Source: Pseudomonadota bacterium (GTDB lineage: Bacteria; Pseudomonadota; Gammaproteobacteria; Burkholderiales; Burkholderiaceae_C). From it: 33,363 nt of DNA. The position numbers and the translations under genes are program-made. Within the stretch, counting starts at the first letter, position 1. Every line of letters begins with the position of its first letter. Of the stretch, positions 1-8,042 are shown one piece after another. A model generated the notes under the pieces. It searched no databases. It was not told the origin of the DNA and saw nothing but the letters and a program-made list of their open reading frames with translations. The DNA lies in the NCBI GenBank assembly GCA_963205335.1, contig CAUJIM010000025.1, positions 1-33,363 of the forward strand, in the 5' to 3' direction.

Positions 1-1
1 T

Positions 2-991
2 GTCAATCGCCTGAGCTCGGGCGTCTATCGTGCTTCGCGACTCGGCTTCGAGGGCAGGGAAGATCTGGGTGGCGGGATGGCCGCCATCTTCGACCTGGAG
101 ATGGGACTCGATCTGGGTACCGGTGAATTGAGAAGCTATGCCGGAGCGCCGGAGACCGGAACGCCGGCAGCGCCCGGGGGGCGCAGTTTCACGGGTTTCA
201 ATCGGCGCAGTTTTGTCGGCTTGCAGGGGGCTTTCGGCACGTTGGCGCTTGGCCGCGACTACACGCCGATGTTTTACGCCGGTTCGGTCGCCGATCCGTT
301 CTCGTACGGCTTGTTCGGCAATTTCCAGGCTGCCGCGCAACTGTCGGGCACGGGGGGCGAGCGCTTCGGCCGTGCCAGCAATGCGGTGTTCTATACCACG
401 CCGCAATGGGGGCCCTTCCTCGGCCGGGCGATGTACAGCTTCTCCGCGAGCACGGGAGAGACGCCCCTGACGCCCCCGGCAGGCGCCAACCGCATGGTGG
501 GGGTCTACGGACAGTACACGCTGGGTAACTGGGTCTTCGCGGGCGAGTACACCCAGACCAACCTGCCGCTGGTGGCCGCGGGCGCCTTTACGGGAACGGG
601 CAAACGCACGGACTGGATGGTCGGTGCCAAATACCGCAGCAATGGCTATATTTTCTCTGGCGGCTACCTCAGGGTGAAACAACCCACCCGGAATGCAGAT
701 GGATCGGTCGTCGTTCTTGGCGGCTGGGTTCCGTTTGGAGCGAGCCGCGTCGGCGTGATTGCCCAGCGCCTGAGCCAGCAATCCGTGGCGGGAGACAAGA
801 AAGCCATGACCTACGGCATTGGCTACGTCTATTCCCTGTCCAAGCGCACGGAACTGTACGGTTCGTATGGATTGACGAAAAACAACGCCTTGGGAACCTT
901 CAATATCGGCTCGTCCGACTACAACGTCGCCGCAGGTGGCCCGGGCGCCAGTCCGCGCGCACTGGCCGTGGGTGTTTCCCACAAGTTCTAG
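2..991 (+). CDS. Gram-negative porin, 5' end outside window
   Basis: This is the C-terminal ~329 residues of a general outer-membrane porin of the betaproteobacterial trimeric type (Omp32/OmpC-like), which would admit small hydrophilic or anionic solutes. The reading frame is open from base 2, upstream of the first ATG at 77. The translated start (SRLGFEGREDLGGG) is the typical early porin strand motif, so the gene begins outside the window. Alternating aromatic/polar beta-strand segments run throughout and the protein ends SHKF, with the terminal Phe expected for BAM-dependent insertion. A 7-bp inverted repeat (GCCAAGC/GCTTGGC, 1008-1033) follows the stop but has no T tract. It sits beside a catabolic cluster containing a periplasmic binding protein, so a role in substrate entry is plausible but inferred. 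Confidence 0.9.
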   Translation, partial: VNRLSSGVYRASRLGFEGREDLGGGMAAIFDLEMGLDLGTGELRSYAGAPETGTPAAPGGRSFTGFNRRSFVGLQGAFGTLALGRDYTPMFYAGSVADPFSYGLFGNFQAAAQLSGTGGERFGRASNAVFYTTPQWGPFLGRAMYSFSASTGETPLTPPAGANRMVGVYGQYTLGNWVFAGEYTQTNLPLVAAGAFTGTGKRTDWMVGAKYRSNGYIFSGGYLRVKQPTRNADGSVVVLGGWVPFGASRVGVIAQRLSQQSVAGDKKAMTYGIGYVYSLSKRTELYGSYGLTKNNALGTFNIGSSDYNVAAGGPGASPRALAVGVSHKF

Positions 992-1203
992 GGATTCCCG
1001 AGAGCGAGCCAAGCTCCCGTGCGCCCGCTTGGCGTACGGGATGCGGCGCGTTGCGGATGAGAGCTTGGCGCTGCCGCGGCTCGCATGCGAGAGCCATGGC
1101 CATGGAGAAGGGACTCCCCTGCCGTGCCAGGCAACACCGCGATCTGCCTGGGATGAGGTACCCGCGACAAGCCGGGCACGGCGCGCGAGCCCTCGTCGAT
1201 AAA

Positions 1204-1935
1204 ATGAGATCCGTGAACCCTGCATCTTCCGAGTACGTGAATAAAACGTCGATACAGCGCCTCACCATCAGAAACTCGGCAGTGTTCGCGACTTGGCCGG
1301 ATGAAAAAATATCGCAAATCGTTGAACACTCGGTCGTTGTTTCAATGGGTGATGGCGAGCTGCTGCATGTGTGCGGAGAGGTTTGCCCGCATCTTTTCCT
1401 GGTGGCTTCCGGCTGCATCAGGTTGTTTTCAGTGGCAAGCGACGGCCGGGAGTTCACGACATGGCTCCATTTCGCGGGAGACCCGCACGCCATAGGCCCT
1501 GCCCTGCTTGGTTCGAAATACCAGAACAATGCCAAATCGCGGGGTGAAACGAAACTGGTGCGGATCGAAGGCGCCCTGATCCGGGAATCGATAGCACGCA
1601 ACGGGCGATTGGCCTTCGACGTGATGGCCGCCATGGACCGGCACCGTACGGCCGGCTCCCTGTTGCATGAGCGTGCAGCGACGCATTCCCTGGAGGCCAG
1701 GATAGCGGGCCTGCTGGGCCTGATCGTTGCGCGGCAGGGACGGGACAGGAGCCTGATCGAACTGTCCCAGGACGAAATTGCCGGCATGCTGGGGACACGC
1801 CGCCAAGTCGTCAACCGGGCACTCCGACAATTGCAGGAACGCGGCCTGGTCGAGGTAGGCTACCGGGGCGTGTGCGTCCTTGATGCAGAAGGCCTGGCCG
1901 CGCTATTGCCTTCGACGGCGATGGCTTGGACTTGA
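1204..1935 (+). CDS. Crp/Fnr-family transcriptional regulator
   Basis: Predicted DNA-binding regulator of 243 residues with an N-terminal cyclic-nucleotide-binding-like beta-roll (about residues 20-130) and a C-terminal winged helix (about 175-230; LSQDEIAGMLGTRRQVVNRA is the recognition region). It lacks the N-terminal Cys cluster of FNR, and I do not see the canonical cAMP-pocket motif, so the signal is unknown. The frame stays open upstream to an ATG at 1051, but that extension is Arg/Cys-rich and unlike the family. I therefore take ATG 1204; GTG 1213 is an alternative and neither has a strong ribosome site. It lies between the porin and a convergent Rieske oxygenase gene and is the only regulator gene in this part of the window, so it is the best candidate controller of the cluster (inference). 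Confidence 0.8.
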   Translation: MRSVNPASSEYVNKTSIQRLTIRNSAVFATWPDEKISQIVEHSVVVSMGDGELLHVCGEVCPHLFLVASGCIRLFSVASDGREFTTWLHFAGDPHAIGPALLGSKYQNNAKSRGETKLVRIEGALIRESIARNGRLAFDVMAAMDRHRTAGSLLHERAATHSLEARIAGLLGLIVARQGRDRSLIELSQDEIAGMLGTRRQVVNRALRQLQERGLVEVGYRGVCVLDAEGLAALLPSTAMAWT

Positions 1936-1936
1936 A

Positions 1937-1962
1937 GAGGTGTCCTTTCTCGAGGACACCTC
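1937..1962. terminator. Hairpin between convergent genes, likely bidirectional terminator
   Basis: A perfect 10-bp inverted repeat (GAGGTGTCCT / AGGACACCTC) with a 6-nt loop starts two bases after the regulator stop codon and ends 25 bp before the stop of the convergent Rieske gene. There is no T tract on either strand, so it may act as a weak or bidirectional terminator or as an mRNA 3'-end stabiliser. Confidence 0.6.
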
Positions 1963-1987
1963 CTGGGCCCGGTCGCATGGCTGAAGC

Positions 1988-3163
1988 TCAAGCCGTGGTC
2001 TGTGCGGCATTGGTCCTGGTGAACAGGGCCGGCCCCTTTCCCAGCCGGCGCCACTGCTTTGCTGGGCCGTCGGATTCCAGGGCGTCCATCTCTCGCATGA
2101 GAATCCGGCGCAGCAAGGCGATGGCGACGTCCGACGAGCCCAGTATCTCATTGGCCCGGTCGGCAACGACGCCCTGGCCGATCAATGCCACGTAGTCCTG
2201 CGCGCTCGTCAACTGGACCAAGGGGTCCGAGGGATAGATGCCCTTGAACAAATCATCGTGGTGGTCTGCCGCCTTGTAGTCGGCCACCTCAGTGAAGTAT
2301 TGGGTCAGCTCGGCATCGCGCTCCGGCGTCGTGGACGGCATCGCGATAACCGCCAGGCGCATGGTGCGCCTTTCGTCCAGGGGGACCATCCAGTGGGACA
2401 CCTCGGACCAGGGATCTTCCGGCCGAGGCCCGGGCAATGCGACGTGGTTGCAGTTGGGCATGGTCCAGTCGCTGACGCGGATGTGCTTTTCGCGCTCGGC
2501 CGTCTGGCAGATGCCCGCCTCGGTCTCGACCGATGAAACTGACGGGACCTCGGTGGTGATGTTTTGCCCGAAACTCCCGACGATGCCCTTCTGGTGGGCG
2601 AAGCTGACGTGTACCGCGTCGAGCGAGTTCTCGACGTGCTGCAGCCAGTGGCACTCCCAAATTTCCTTGCGCGAGAAGATCAGCGCACCGGGTTTTTCGA
2701 ACGCCTCTCGGCGCGGCAGATCGAATTCCGGCGGATCGCCTTTTCCCAGATAGGCGAAGACCACGCCACAGTACTCTTTCAGGGGATACGCGCCGATCCG
2801 GATGCTTTTCTCGGAGCCGGGGCGCTCGGCTGGGCGCTCCTCGCATTGCCCCGATCCGCTGAATTTCCAGCCGTGGTACATGCAGCGGATCGACTCGCCC
2901 TCGATCCACCCGGTGTGCAGCTTGGTGCGCCGGTGCGCGCAGCAATTGCTCACGAGATAGGGCGTTCCGCTGGCGCCCCGATAGATCGCCAGTTCCTCGC
3001 CGAGCAGCATCACCTCCTTGCCCCGATCCGAGACGACCTCTCTCGACAGTGCGATCGGATGCCAGAAGCGGCGCAGCAATTCCCCCATGGGTGTTCCAGA
3101 GCGCACCTCGGCCAGCCGCTGGAAGCGTTCGGCATTGCGCTGGGTTCTTTCCGTCATATTCAT
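1988..3163 (-). CDS. Rieske non-haem iron oxygenase, oxygenase component
   Basis: About 391 residues. The N-terminal Rieske 2Fe-2S domain has ligands C75-x-H77 and C94-x2-H97. The C-terminal catalytic domain has the mononuclear iron motif around residues 178-190 (ENSLDAVHVSFAH; D182, H185, H190). The layout and length match the phthalate-dioxygenase/vanillate O-demethylase group of single-component oxygenases (family knowledge), which hydroxylate or O-/N-demethylate small aromatic or other acids. The upstream gene's TGA overlaps an ATG at 3169 (ATGA), but the purine-rich GGGGA lies directly against that codon. ATG 3163 is better spaced, and 3157 is also possible. It is co-transcribed with the FAH-family gene. 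No ferredoxin or reductase partner lies next to it, so electrons must come from elsewhere. The substrate cannot be read from the sequence. Confidence 0.88.
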   Translation of the reverse strand: MNMTERTQRNAERFQRLAEVRSGTPMGELLRRFWHPIALSREVVSDRGKEVMLLGEELAIYRGASGTPYLVSNCCAHRRTKLHTGWIEGESIRCMYHGWKFSGSGQCEERPAERPGSEKSIRIGAYPLKEYCGVVFAYLGKGDPPEFDLPRREAFEKPGALIFSRKEIWECHWLQHVENSLDAVHVSFAHQKGIVGSFGQNITTEVPSVSSVETEAGICQTAEREKHIRVSDWTMPNCNHVALPGPRPEDPWSEVSHWMVPLDERRTMRLAVIAMPSTTPERDAELTQYFTEVADYKAADHHDDLFKGIYPSDPLVQLTSAQDYVALIGQGVVADRANEILGSSDVAIALLRRILMREMDALESDGPAKQWRRLGKGPALFTRTNAAQTTA

Positions 3164-3165
3164 GA

Positions 3166-4017
3166 TCATTCCCCTACGGTCATCACCAGTGGGTCCAGGC
3201 CGCTGACCTGGACCGTCAATGCATCCGCCTCCTGCAGGAACCGGCCGCGCGCCGACCCCACGCCGGCAGGGGTTCCCGTGGCCACGATATCGCCGGGCAG
3301 CAGCGTCATGTAGGAAGACAGCGTGGCGATGATTTCCTCGACCGAGAAAATCATCTGGTCCATGCCGGCGTCCTGCACCACCTCTCCGTTCAAGCGCGTC
3401 GTGACGCGCAGGGCCTTGCGCCGCAAGGCATCGGTCATCTCCTCGCCGCAGCCGATGTATGGGCCGACCCCCAAGGAGTCGTCGATGGCCTTGCTGGCTG
3501 TCCAGTCCGGCCAGAAGGAGTCTCCCGCCTTGAGTTTCACCAGGTCGCGTGCCGAACCGTCGTTGACCGCACAGACCCCGACGACGTGTTCGAGCGCGTT
3601 CTGGACGGAAGCGTTGCGACAGGGACGGCCGATCACGACGCCGATTTCGCCCTCGTAATCGAGCTGTTTCGTAACCTGGCTGTTGAGCCTGATCTTTCCT
3701 CCCGGTTCGACGAAGTTCGATGGCGCCTTGTAGAAAATCAGGGGACGGGCGGGCGGCGCGACTTTCGCCTCGCTGCCGTGCGCCGCGTAGTTGACGGCGA
3801 TCGCGAAAACCCGGGCCGCGGGGTCGAGTGGTGCCAGCGTCTTGGCTTTTTCCAGAGGGATCAGGCGCAAGGCCGCAACGGTCCCGGCGTCGCTGCGGAG
3901 GCATTTCGCCAGGTTGTCTTCTTCCGAGATGACGGCGACTTGTCCGCCCTCGACACGGCCCACTACGATTTTGCCGTCGATCTGAAATCTTCCAAGCTTG
4001 AATGGCTGGCTCGACAT
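3166..4017 (-). CDS. Fumarylacetoacetate hydrolase (FAH) family protein
   Basis: A 283-residue member of the FAH superfamily, metal-dependent enzymes that cleave C-C bonds or decarboxylate 2-keto or 2,4-diketo acids. Probable metal ligands E122, E124 (DYEGEIGVVIG) and D153 (CAVNDGSARD) are present, as are the family motifs FAIAVNYAAH near residue 71 and GDIVATGTPAGVG near the C-terminus. The length is typical. It is the first gene of a minus-strand pair, and its stop overlaps the first ATG of the Rieske gene. Divergent neighbours are an IlvD/Edd dehydratase and an SDR. Together these resemble the L-2,4-diketo-3-deoxyrhamnonate/fuconate hydrolase pathways, so hydrolysis of a 2,4-diketo-3-deoxy acid is a reasonable inference; a 2-oxo-hydratase role in aromatic meta-cleavage is the alternative. 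Confidence 0.85.
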   Translation of the reverse strand: MSSQPFKLGRFQIDGKIVVGRVEGGQVAVISEEDNLAKCLRSDAGTVAALRLIPLEKAKTLAPLDPAARVFAIAVNYAAHGSEAKVAPPARPLIFYKAPSNFVEPGGKIRLNSQVTKQLDYEGEIGVVIGRPCRNASVQNALEHVVGVCAVNDGSARDLVKLKAGDSFWPDWTASKAIDDSLGVGPYIGCGEEMTDALRRKALRVTTRLNGEVVQDAGMDQMIFSVEEIIATLSSYMTLLPGDIVATGTPAGVGSARGRFLQEADALTVQVSGLDPLVMTVGE

Positions 4018-4339
4018 ATTCCTTCGCTTTCAGGATTGAAGATGCGCCAGTCTGGAACATGGCCAACCTGCCGTCGAGTCGAAGATGGCGCAGACTGTCC
4101 TGTTTGTGTCTAGTGCCGTGATCGAGCGCGGCCCTGCATGGGAAGGTGGGGCGCGAGGCTCTCGAAACCATGGGCGCCCCCACTCGATCTATCGACTGCA
4201 ACAAATGAGACAGTCGCGCCCACTCGCGTCTCGCATCGATGGGCGAAGGCGGCAACACTGCTGAAGGCTTGGCGCATTTGCGGATACGAGATTCCAGATT
4301 CGCAGGGGGAGTCCGGCCGAACATCCTGAAGAATCGCCC
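4018..4339. promoter_or_regulatory. Divergent intergenic regulatory region (FAH/Rieske versus dehydratase operon)
   Basis: These 322 bp separate two divergent transcription units and contain no convincing gene. Visible elements are: an imperfect 17-bp direct repeat (13/17 identical, both beginning GAAGATG) at 4038-4054 and 4081-4097, 43 bp apart start to start; an imperfect inverted repeat GTGGGGCGC/GCGCCCCCAC (4146-4154 and 4174-4183); and a short palindrome TCGAT-CT-ATCGA at 4184-4195. Any of these could be operators. I could not assign clear -35/-10 boxes. Confidence 0.5.
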
Positions 4340-6114
4340 ATGACCGATCTGGACAAACATCGCTCCCGGCAAATTACCCAGGGCATGGCACGTGCGCCGC
4401 ACCGGGCTTATCTCCGGGCGACCGGCATCGATGACTCCGAACAGGAGAAGCCCTTCGTCGCGATCATCGATACCTTCGGGGAGAACACCCCGTGTTCCAT
4501 TTCTCTGGGCCAGGTATCGGACAGCGTGCGGTTGGGTGTTGCCGCTGCGGGAGGGGTGCCCATCCGAGGGTCGACGGTGTCCATCTCCGATGTCCTGTCG
4601 ATGAACCATTCCGGCATGCGCATGAGTCTGGTGTCTCGCGAAGTCATTGCGGACAGCGTCGAGATATTCATGCGCGCGCATGCGTACGACGCTGTCGTGG
4701 GCATTGCAGGGTGCGACAAGACCTTGCCCGGCATCATGATGGGGTTGATCCGCGTCAATACGCCGAGCGTGTTCCTGTACGGCGGGGCGATGCTGCCTGG
4801 CATCGTTCGCTCCCGTTCCCCCGAGGGAGAGACCGTCCTGCGCAAGGTGACGGGGCTCGATGTCATTGAAGGCATCGGCAAGATGCAGTGTGGAGAAATG
4901 GGTCGCGAGGAGTTGATCGCGCTGGAGCGGCAATGCGCTCCGACAGTGGGCTCCTGCCCGGGCCAGTTCACGGCCAACACGATGGCCATGGTGGCCGAAA
5001 CCCTGGGCCTTGCCCCGCTGGGCTCCAGCATGGTGCCGGCGGTATATGTCGAGCGTTCGATCATCGCGCGGCATGCCGGGGAAAGCGTCATGCGCGCACT
5101 GCGGTCGGGCGGACCCTTGCCGCGCGACCTGGTCACGGTCAAGAGTCTGGAAAACGCCTGCGCTGCCGTCGCCGCCACGGGAGGTTCCACGAATGCAGTG
5201 CTCATATCCCGGCGATCGCCCACGAGGCAGGCATCCGCTTCACGATGGCCGATGTCCAGCGCGTGTTCGCCAACACCCCTTTGATTGGAGACCTGCAGCC
5301 CGGCGGACGCTACCTCGCGCACGACTTGCATCATGCCGGCGGAGTGCCCGCGATCCTGAACGCGCTGCTGGCAGGGGGCCATTTGCATGGCGCTGCGCTG
5401 ACATTGGACGGGCGCACGCTCGAGGAGGCGCTGAAGGATTTTCCGGGGCCGGACGAAGACATCGTACGGTCTTGCAGCGCCCCCATCAGCAATGACGGCG
5501 GCCTGGTCGTCCTGCACGGCAGTCTCGCCCCGGAGGGGGCCTGCCTGAAAGTTACGGGGCTGAAATCGCTGACGTTCTCCGGCATCGCCCGCGTATTCGA
5601 GAGCGAGGAAGCCTGCATGGATGCGGTGGGCCGACGCGCGTACCAGGCAGGCGATGTGCTCGTCATCCGGAATGAGGGCCCCAAAGGCGGACCCGGCATG
5701 CGCGAAATGCTGAGCGTGACCGCCGCGATCTACGGCCAGGGAATGGGTGAGAAAGTCGCGCTGATCACCGATGGCCGCTTCTCGGGTGCTACGCGAGGCA
5801 TGTGCGTTGGGTACGTGGGACCGGAGGCTGCGGCTGGCGGGCCGATTGGACTGGTGCGCGATGGGGACCGGATTCTCGTGGACGCACGCGCCGGCACCTT
5901 GCACGTGGAACTCACGGACGATGAACTCCAGAGACGGCGACAGGCTTTGCCTGCGCGCAAGCCGCGACGGCTGGGCGGCGTTTTGGAAAAGTACGAGGCA
6001 CTGGTCCAGCCGGCCCATCTCGGCGCGGTCACGCACTCGGGCAAGGTGGATTGGCCTTGTGAAGCCTTCAGCGATCAGGCCGTCGAACGAACCGACGAGG
6101 AGTCAAGCAAATGA
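4340..6114 (+). pseudogene. IlvD/Edd-family dehydratase, frameshifted
   Basis: The gene encodes an Fe-S dehydratase of the IlvD/Edd family (dihydroxyacid or sugar-acid dehydratases such as L-arabonate or D-xylonate dehydratase). The first part (4340-~5205) carries the three cluster-type cysteines C52 (GENTPCS), C125 (GCDKTLPG) and C206 (GSCPGQF), then reaches GGSTNAVL. From there homology continues in the next frame (IPAIAHEAG to EESSK, ending 6114), including GPKGGPGM and [10 protein letters not shown]. One missing base near 5201-5206 (observed gtgctcatatc where a CTN-CAT-ATC codon series is expected) accounts for the shift. Restored, the product is about 591 residues, normal for the family. 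As written, translation ends at 5284 (314 residues). No other damage is visible, so a sequencing or assembly indel is as likely as real inactivation. Confidence 0.85.
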
Positions 6115-6838
6115 AGGCAGGGCTGCAGGGCAAGGTCGCAGTGGTCACTGGCGGAGGCAGGGGTATCGGGCGCGCAATTGCTCTTGCCTATGGCGCTGCC
6201 GGTGCCAAGGTCGTCGTTGGCGCCCGTTCGCAGCGGGAAGTGCAGGCCACGGCCGATCTGGTCGTACAGAAGGGGGGGCAAGCGGCTGCGGTGGTCGCGG
6301 ATGTCCGTGACTACGCTGCGGTATCGGCCATGTACGTCCGGGCCGAGCAAGAGTTCGGTGGCGTGGACATCGTCGTCATCAACGCAGGGGGGGCTATCCA
6401 GAGGCGAACCATCGAAGAGAGCGATCCGGAGCAATGGAAGCAGACCATTGACGTGAACCTCACCGGCGCGCTCTACACGGCCCATGCCGCCATACCCCAC
6501 CTGCACCGCCGAGGAGGCGGAAAAAGATTCTGATCGGCTCGGGCTTGGGCCGGCGCCCTGCCAAAGGCGTTTCAGCGTATGCCTGCTCCAAAGCCGGCCT
6601 GTGGGCCCTCACGCAGAGCCTGGCGCTCGAGCTGAACGACGCCAATATTGCCGTCAATGAATTGATTCCCGGTCCGGTGCGCACCGATCTCACCGGGTTC
6701 GGCGAGAAGTTTCTTACGGCTGGGGAGGAATGGCTCAAAGACCCGGAAGAGGTCGTGCCAATGGCGCTGTTTCTGGCTACCCAGCCGGAACCCGGACCAT
6801 CGGCGCAGAGTTTCAGTCTCATGCGCCGGGCGGCCTAA
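6111..6838 (+). pseudogene. Short-chain dehydrogenase/reductase, frameshifted
   Basis: Classical SDR, an NAD(P)-dependent alcohol dehydrogenase or ketoreductase. The first frame (6111-6533) has the Rossmann motif TGGGRGIG (residues 13-20) and the NAGG motif. It then runs out of frame at a five-A run (6521-6525). One extra A restores continuity with the frame ending at 6838, which carries the catalytic Ser (IGSGLG), Tyr and Lys (YACSK) and the C-terminal GPSAQSFSLMRR segment. The restored protein is 242 residues, normal for the family. As written, the product stops after 140 residues and lacks the active site. ATG 6111 overlaps the dehydratase stop (ATGA) and has GAGGAG 8 nt upstream, so the two genes are translationally coupled. 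Oxidation of a 2-keto-3-deoxy sugar acid made by the dehydratase is the contextual inference. Confidence 0.85.
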
Positions 6839-6996
6839 TACCGGTTGGCAATCAGAATTTCGATTTTCCATTGGAGACGCATCAATCCAGGCGTGAATAT
6901 ATTGCAGCAATGAAATCGGACCAGTTGGAACAATAACAAATTGCTCACATGTGCCGCTTCAATGGTGGCATCTTGAAATTTCGATATGGAGACAAA

Positions 6997-7989
6997 ATGT
7001 TGAATAGAAGAATGCTTCTGAAGAGTAGCAGTAGTCTGTCGCTGGCATCCTTGATGGCAAGACCGCTCGCAGGATATGCAGAAACCAAGGATGAATACCC
7101 GGTGAAACCTATCACCGTAGTGCTTCCATTCGCTGCGGGCAACGCCAGCGACATGGCTGCGCGCCTCTATGCTCGTGAGTTAGGGAAACGGTTTGGACAA
7201 TCGGTCGTCGTCGAGAATCTCCCGGGGGGAGGTGGAGTGCGGGGAGTCCTGCGTGTCATCTCGGCGGAACCTGACGGATATACGCTGCTTCAGACAGGTG
7301 TTGGTGCCGCAATTACACAGGCATTGTTCAAGAATCCGCCATACGACATACTGAAAGGTTGCGCTCCCATATCAACGCTGGAAGGGACCGATATACTCAT
7401 TCTGACACGTTCGGAATCAAAATTGGAAAATCTGGAACAGGCGCTGAAGGATGCATCAGAGAGAGGTGCTGGATTCATGACCGGCATCAGTCTGCTGGGG
7501 ACCAGTCAGCATTTGGCTGCCGAGCTTTTCAAGTCGCGTGCCAATCTGGGGTCCACGATCGTGCCGTTCGGCTCTGCAGCCAATAACTTGCGCTCCCTGA
7601 TGGCCGGCCAGACTGACATTGCCTTCGAATTTCTCCCGTCGGCATTGCCTCTCATCAAGGGTGAGAAATTGCGCGCATTGGCCATTTGCGGCTCGGAGCG
7701 CGATGATTTGCTACCCAATGTACCCACCTTGATGGAGAAGGGATTCGCCGATTTTCGCGTAACGGCCTGGGGGATGATGCTGGCTCCGATCAAGACGCCT
7801 CCTGATATCGTCCAACGTCTGAATACAGAGCTTCAGCACGTTTTGCATGATGCATCGGTGGTGAAATTTCTTGGTGAAAGAGGTGTGCGGGTCATCGGAG
7901 GTACCACGGCTCAGGCACGAGAACTCATGGGCAATGAGATCAAGCGCTCGGCTGAAATCGGCCGTATCGCAAAAATCACGCTGTCCTAG
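6997..7989 (+). CDS. Bug/TctC-family tripartite tricarboxylate-type periplasmic binding protein
   Basis: A 330-residue extracytoplasmic solute receptor of the Bug family, which is greatly expanded in Burkholderiales and binds carboxylates and other small acids. The N-terminus has an RRMLLK twin-arginine-like motif (residues 4-9), a hydrophobic stretch and a probable cleavage after AGYA (residue 28). The family signature YPVKPITVVLPFAAGNASD follows. ATG 6997 was chosen because GGAG lies 5 nt upstream and the signal sequence starts there; the frame is open from an ATG at 6949. No TctA/TctB membrane components lie in the window, which is usual for orphan Bug genes. The gene is noticeably poorer in GC than its neighbours. 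It probably delivers or senses the substrate of the surrounding catabolic genes. Confidence 0.92.
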   Translation: MLNRRMLLKSSSSLSLASLMARPLAGYAETKDEYPVKPITVVLPFAAGNASDMAARLYARELGKRFGQSVVVENLPGGGGVRGVLRVISAEPDGYTLLQTGVGAAITQALFKNPPYDILKGCAPISTLEGTDILILTRSESKLENLEQALKDASERGAGFMTGISLLGTSQHLAAELFKSRANLGSTIVPFGSAANNLRSLMAGQTDIAFEFLPSALPLIKGEKLRALAICGSERDDLLPNVPTLMEKGFADFRVTAWGMMLAPIKTPPDIVQRLNTELQHVLHDASVVKFLGERGVRVIGGTTAQARELMGNEIKRSAEIGRIAKITLS

Positions 7990-8042
7990 CGGCTGCTCCA
8001 CGGGACATCCATGGTCGGCGATATCGATTTCCGAGATTTGAC

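Noticed and set aside
1051-1203. N-terminal extension of the Crp/Fnr regulator
   Set aside because: Arg/Cys-rich, unlike family N-termini, so a downstream start was preferred.
992-1203. Possible terminator after the porin (GCCAAGC/GCTTGGC)
   Set aside because: A 12-nt loop, no T tract and competing pairings; too weak to call as a terminator.
4138-4329. Small ORF in the divergent intergenic region
   Set aside because: Low-complexity composition and no ribosome site; regulatory DNA is more likely.
1988-5074. A continuous minus-strand frame longer than the Rieske gene
   Set aside because: Only the part below 3169 has Rieske homology; the upstream part is antisense to the dehydratase and overlaps the FAH gene out of frame.
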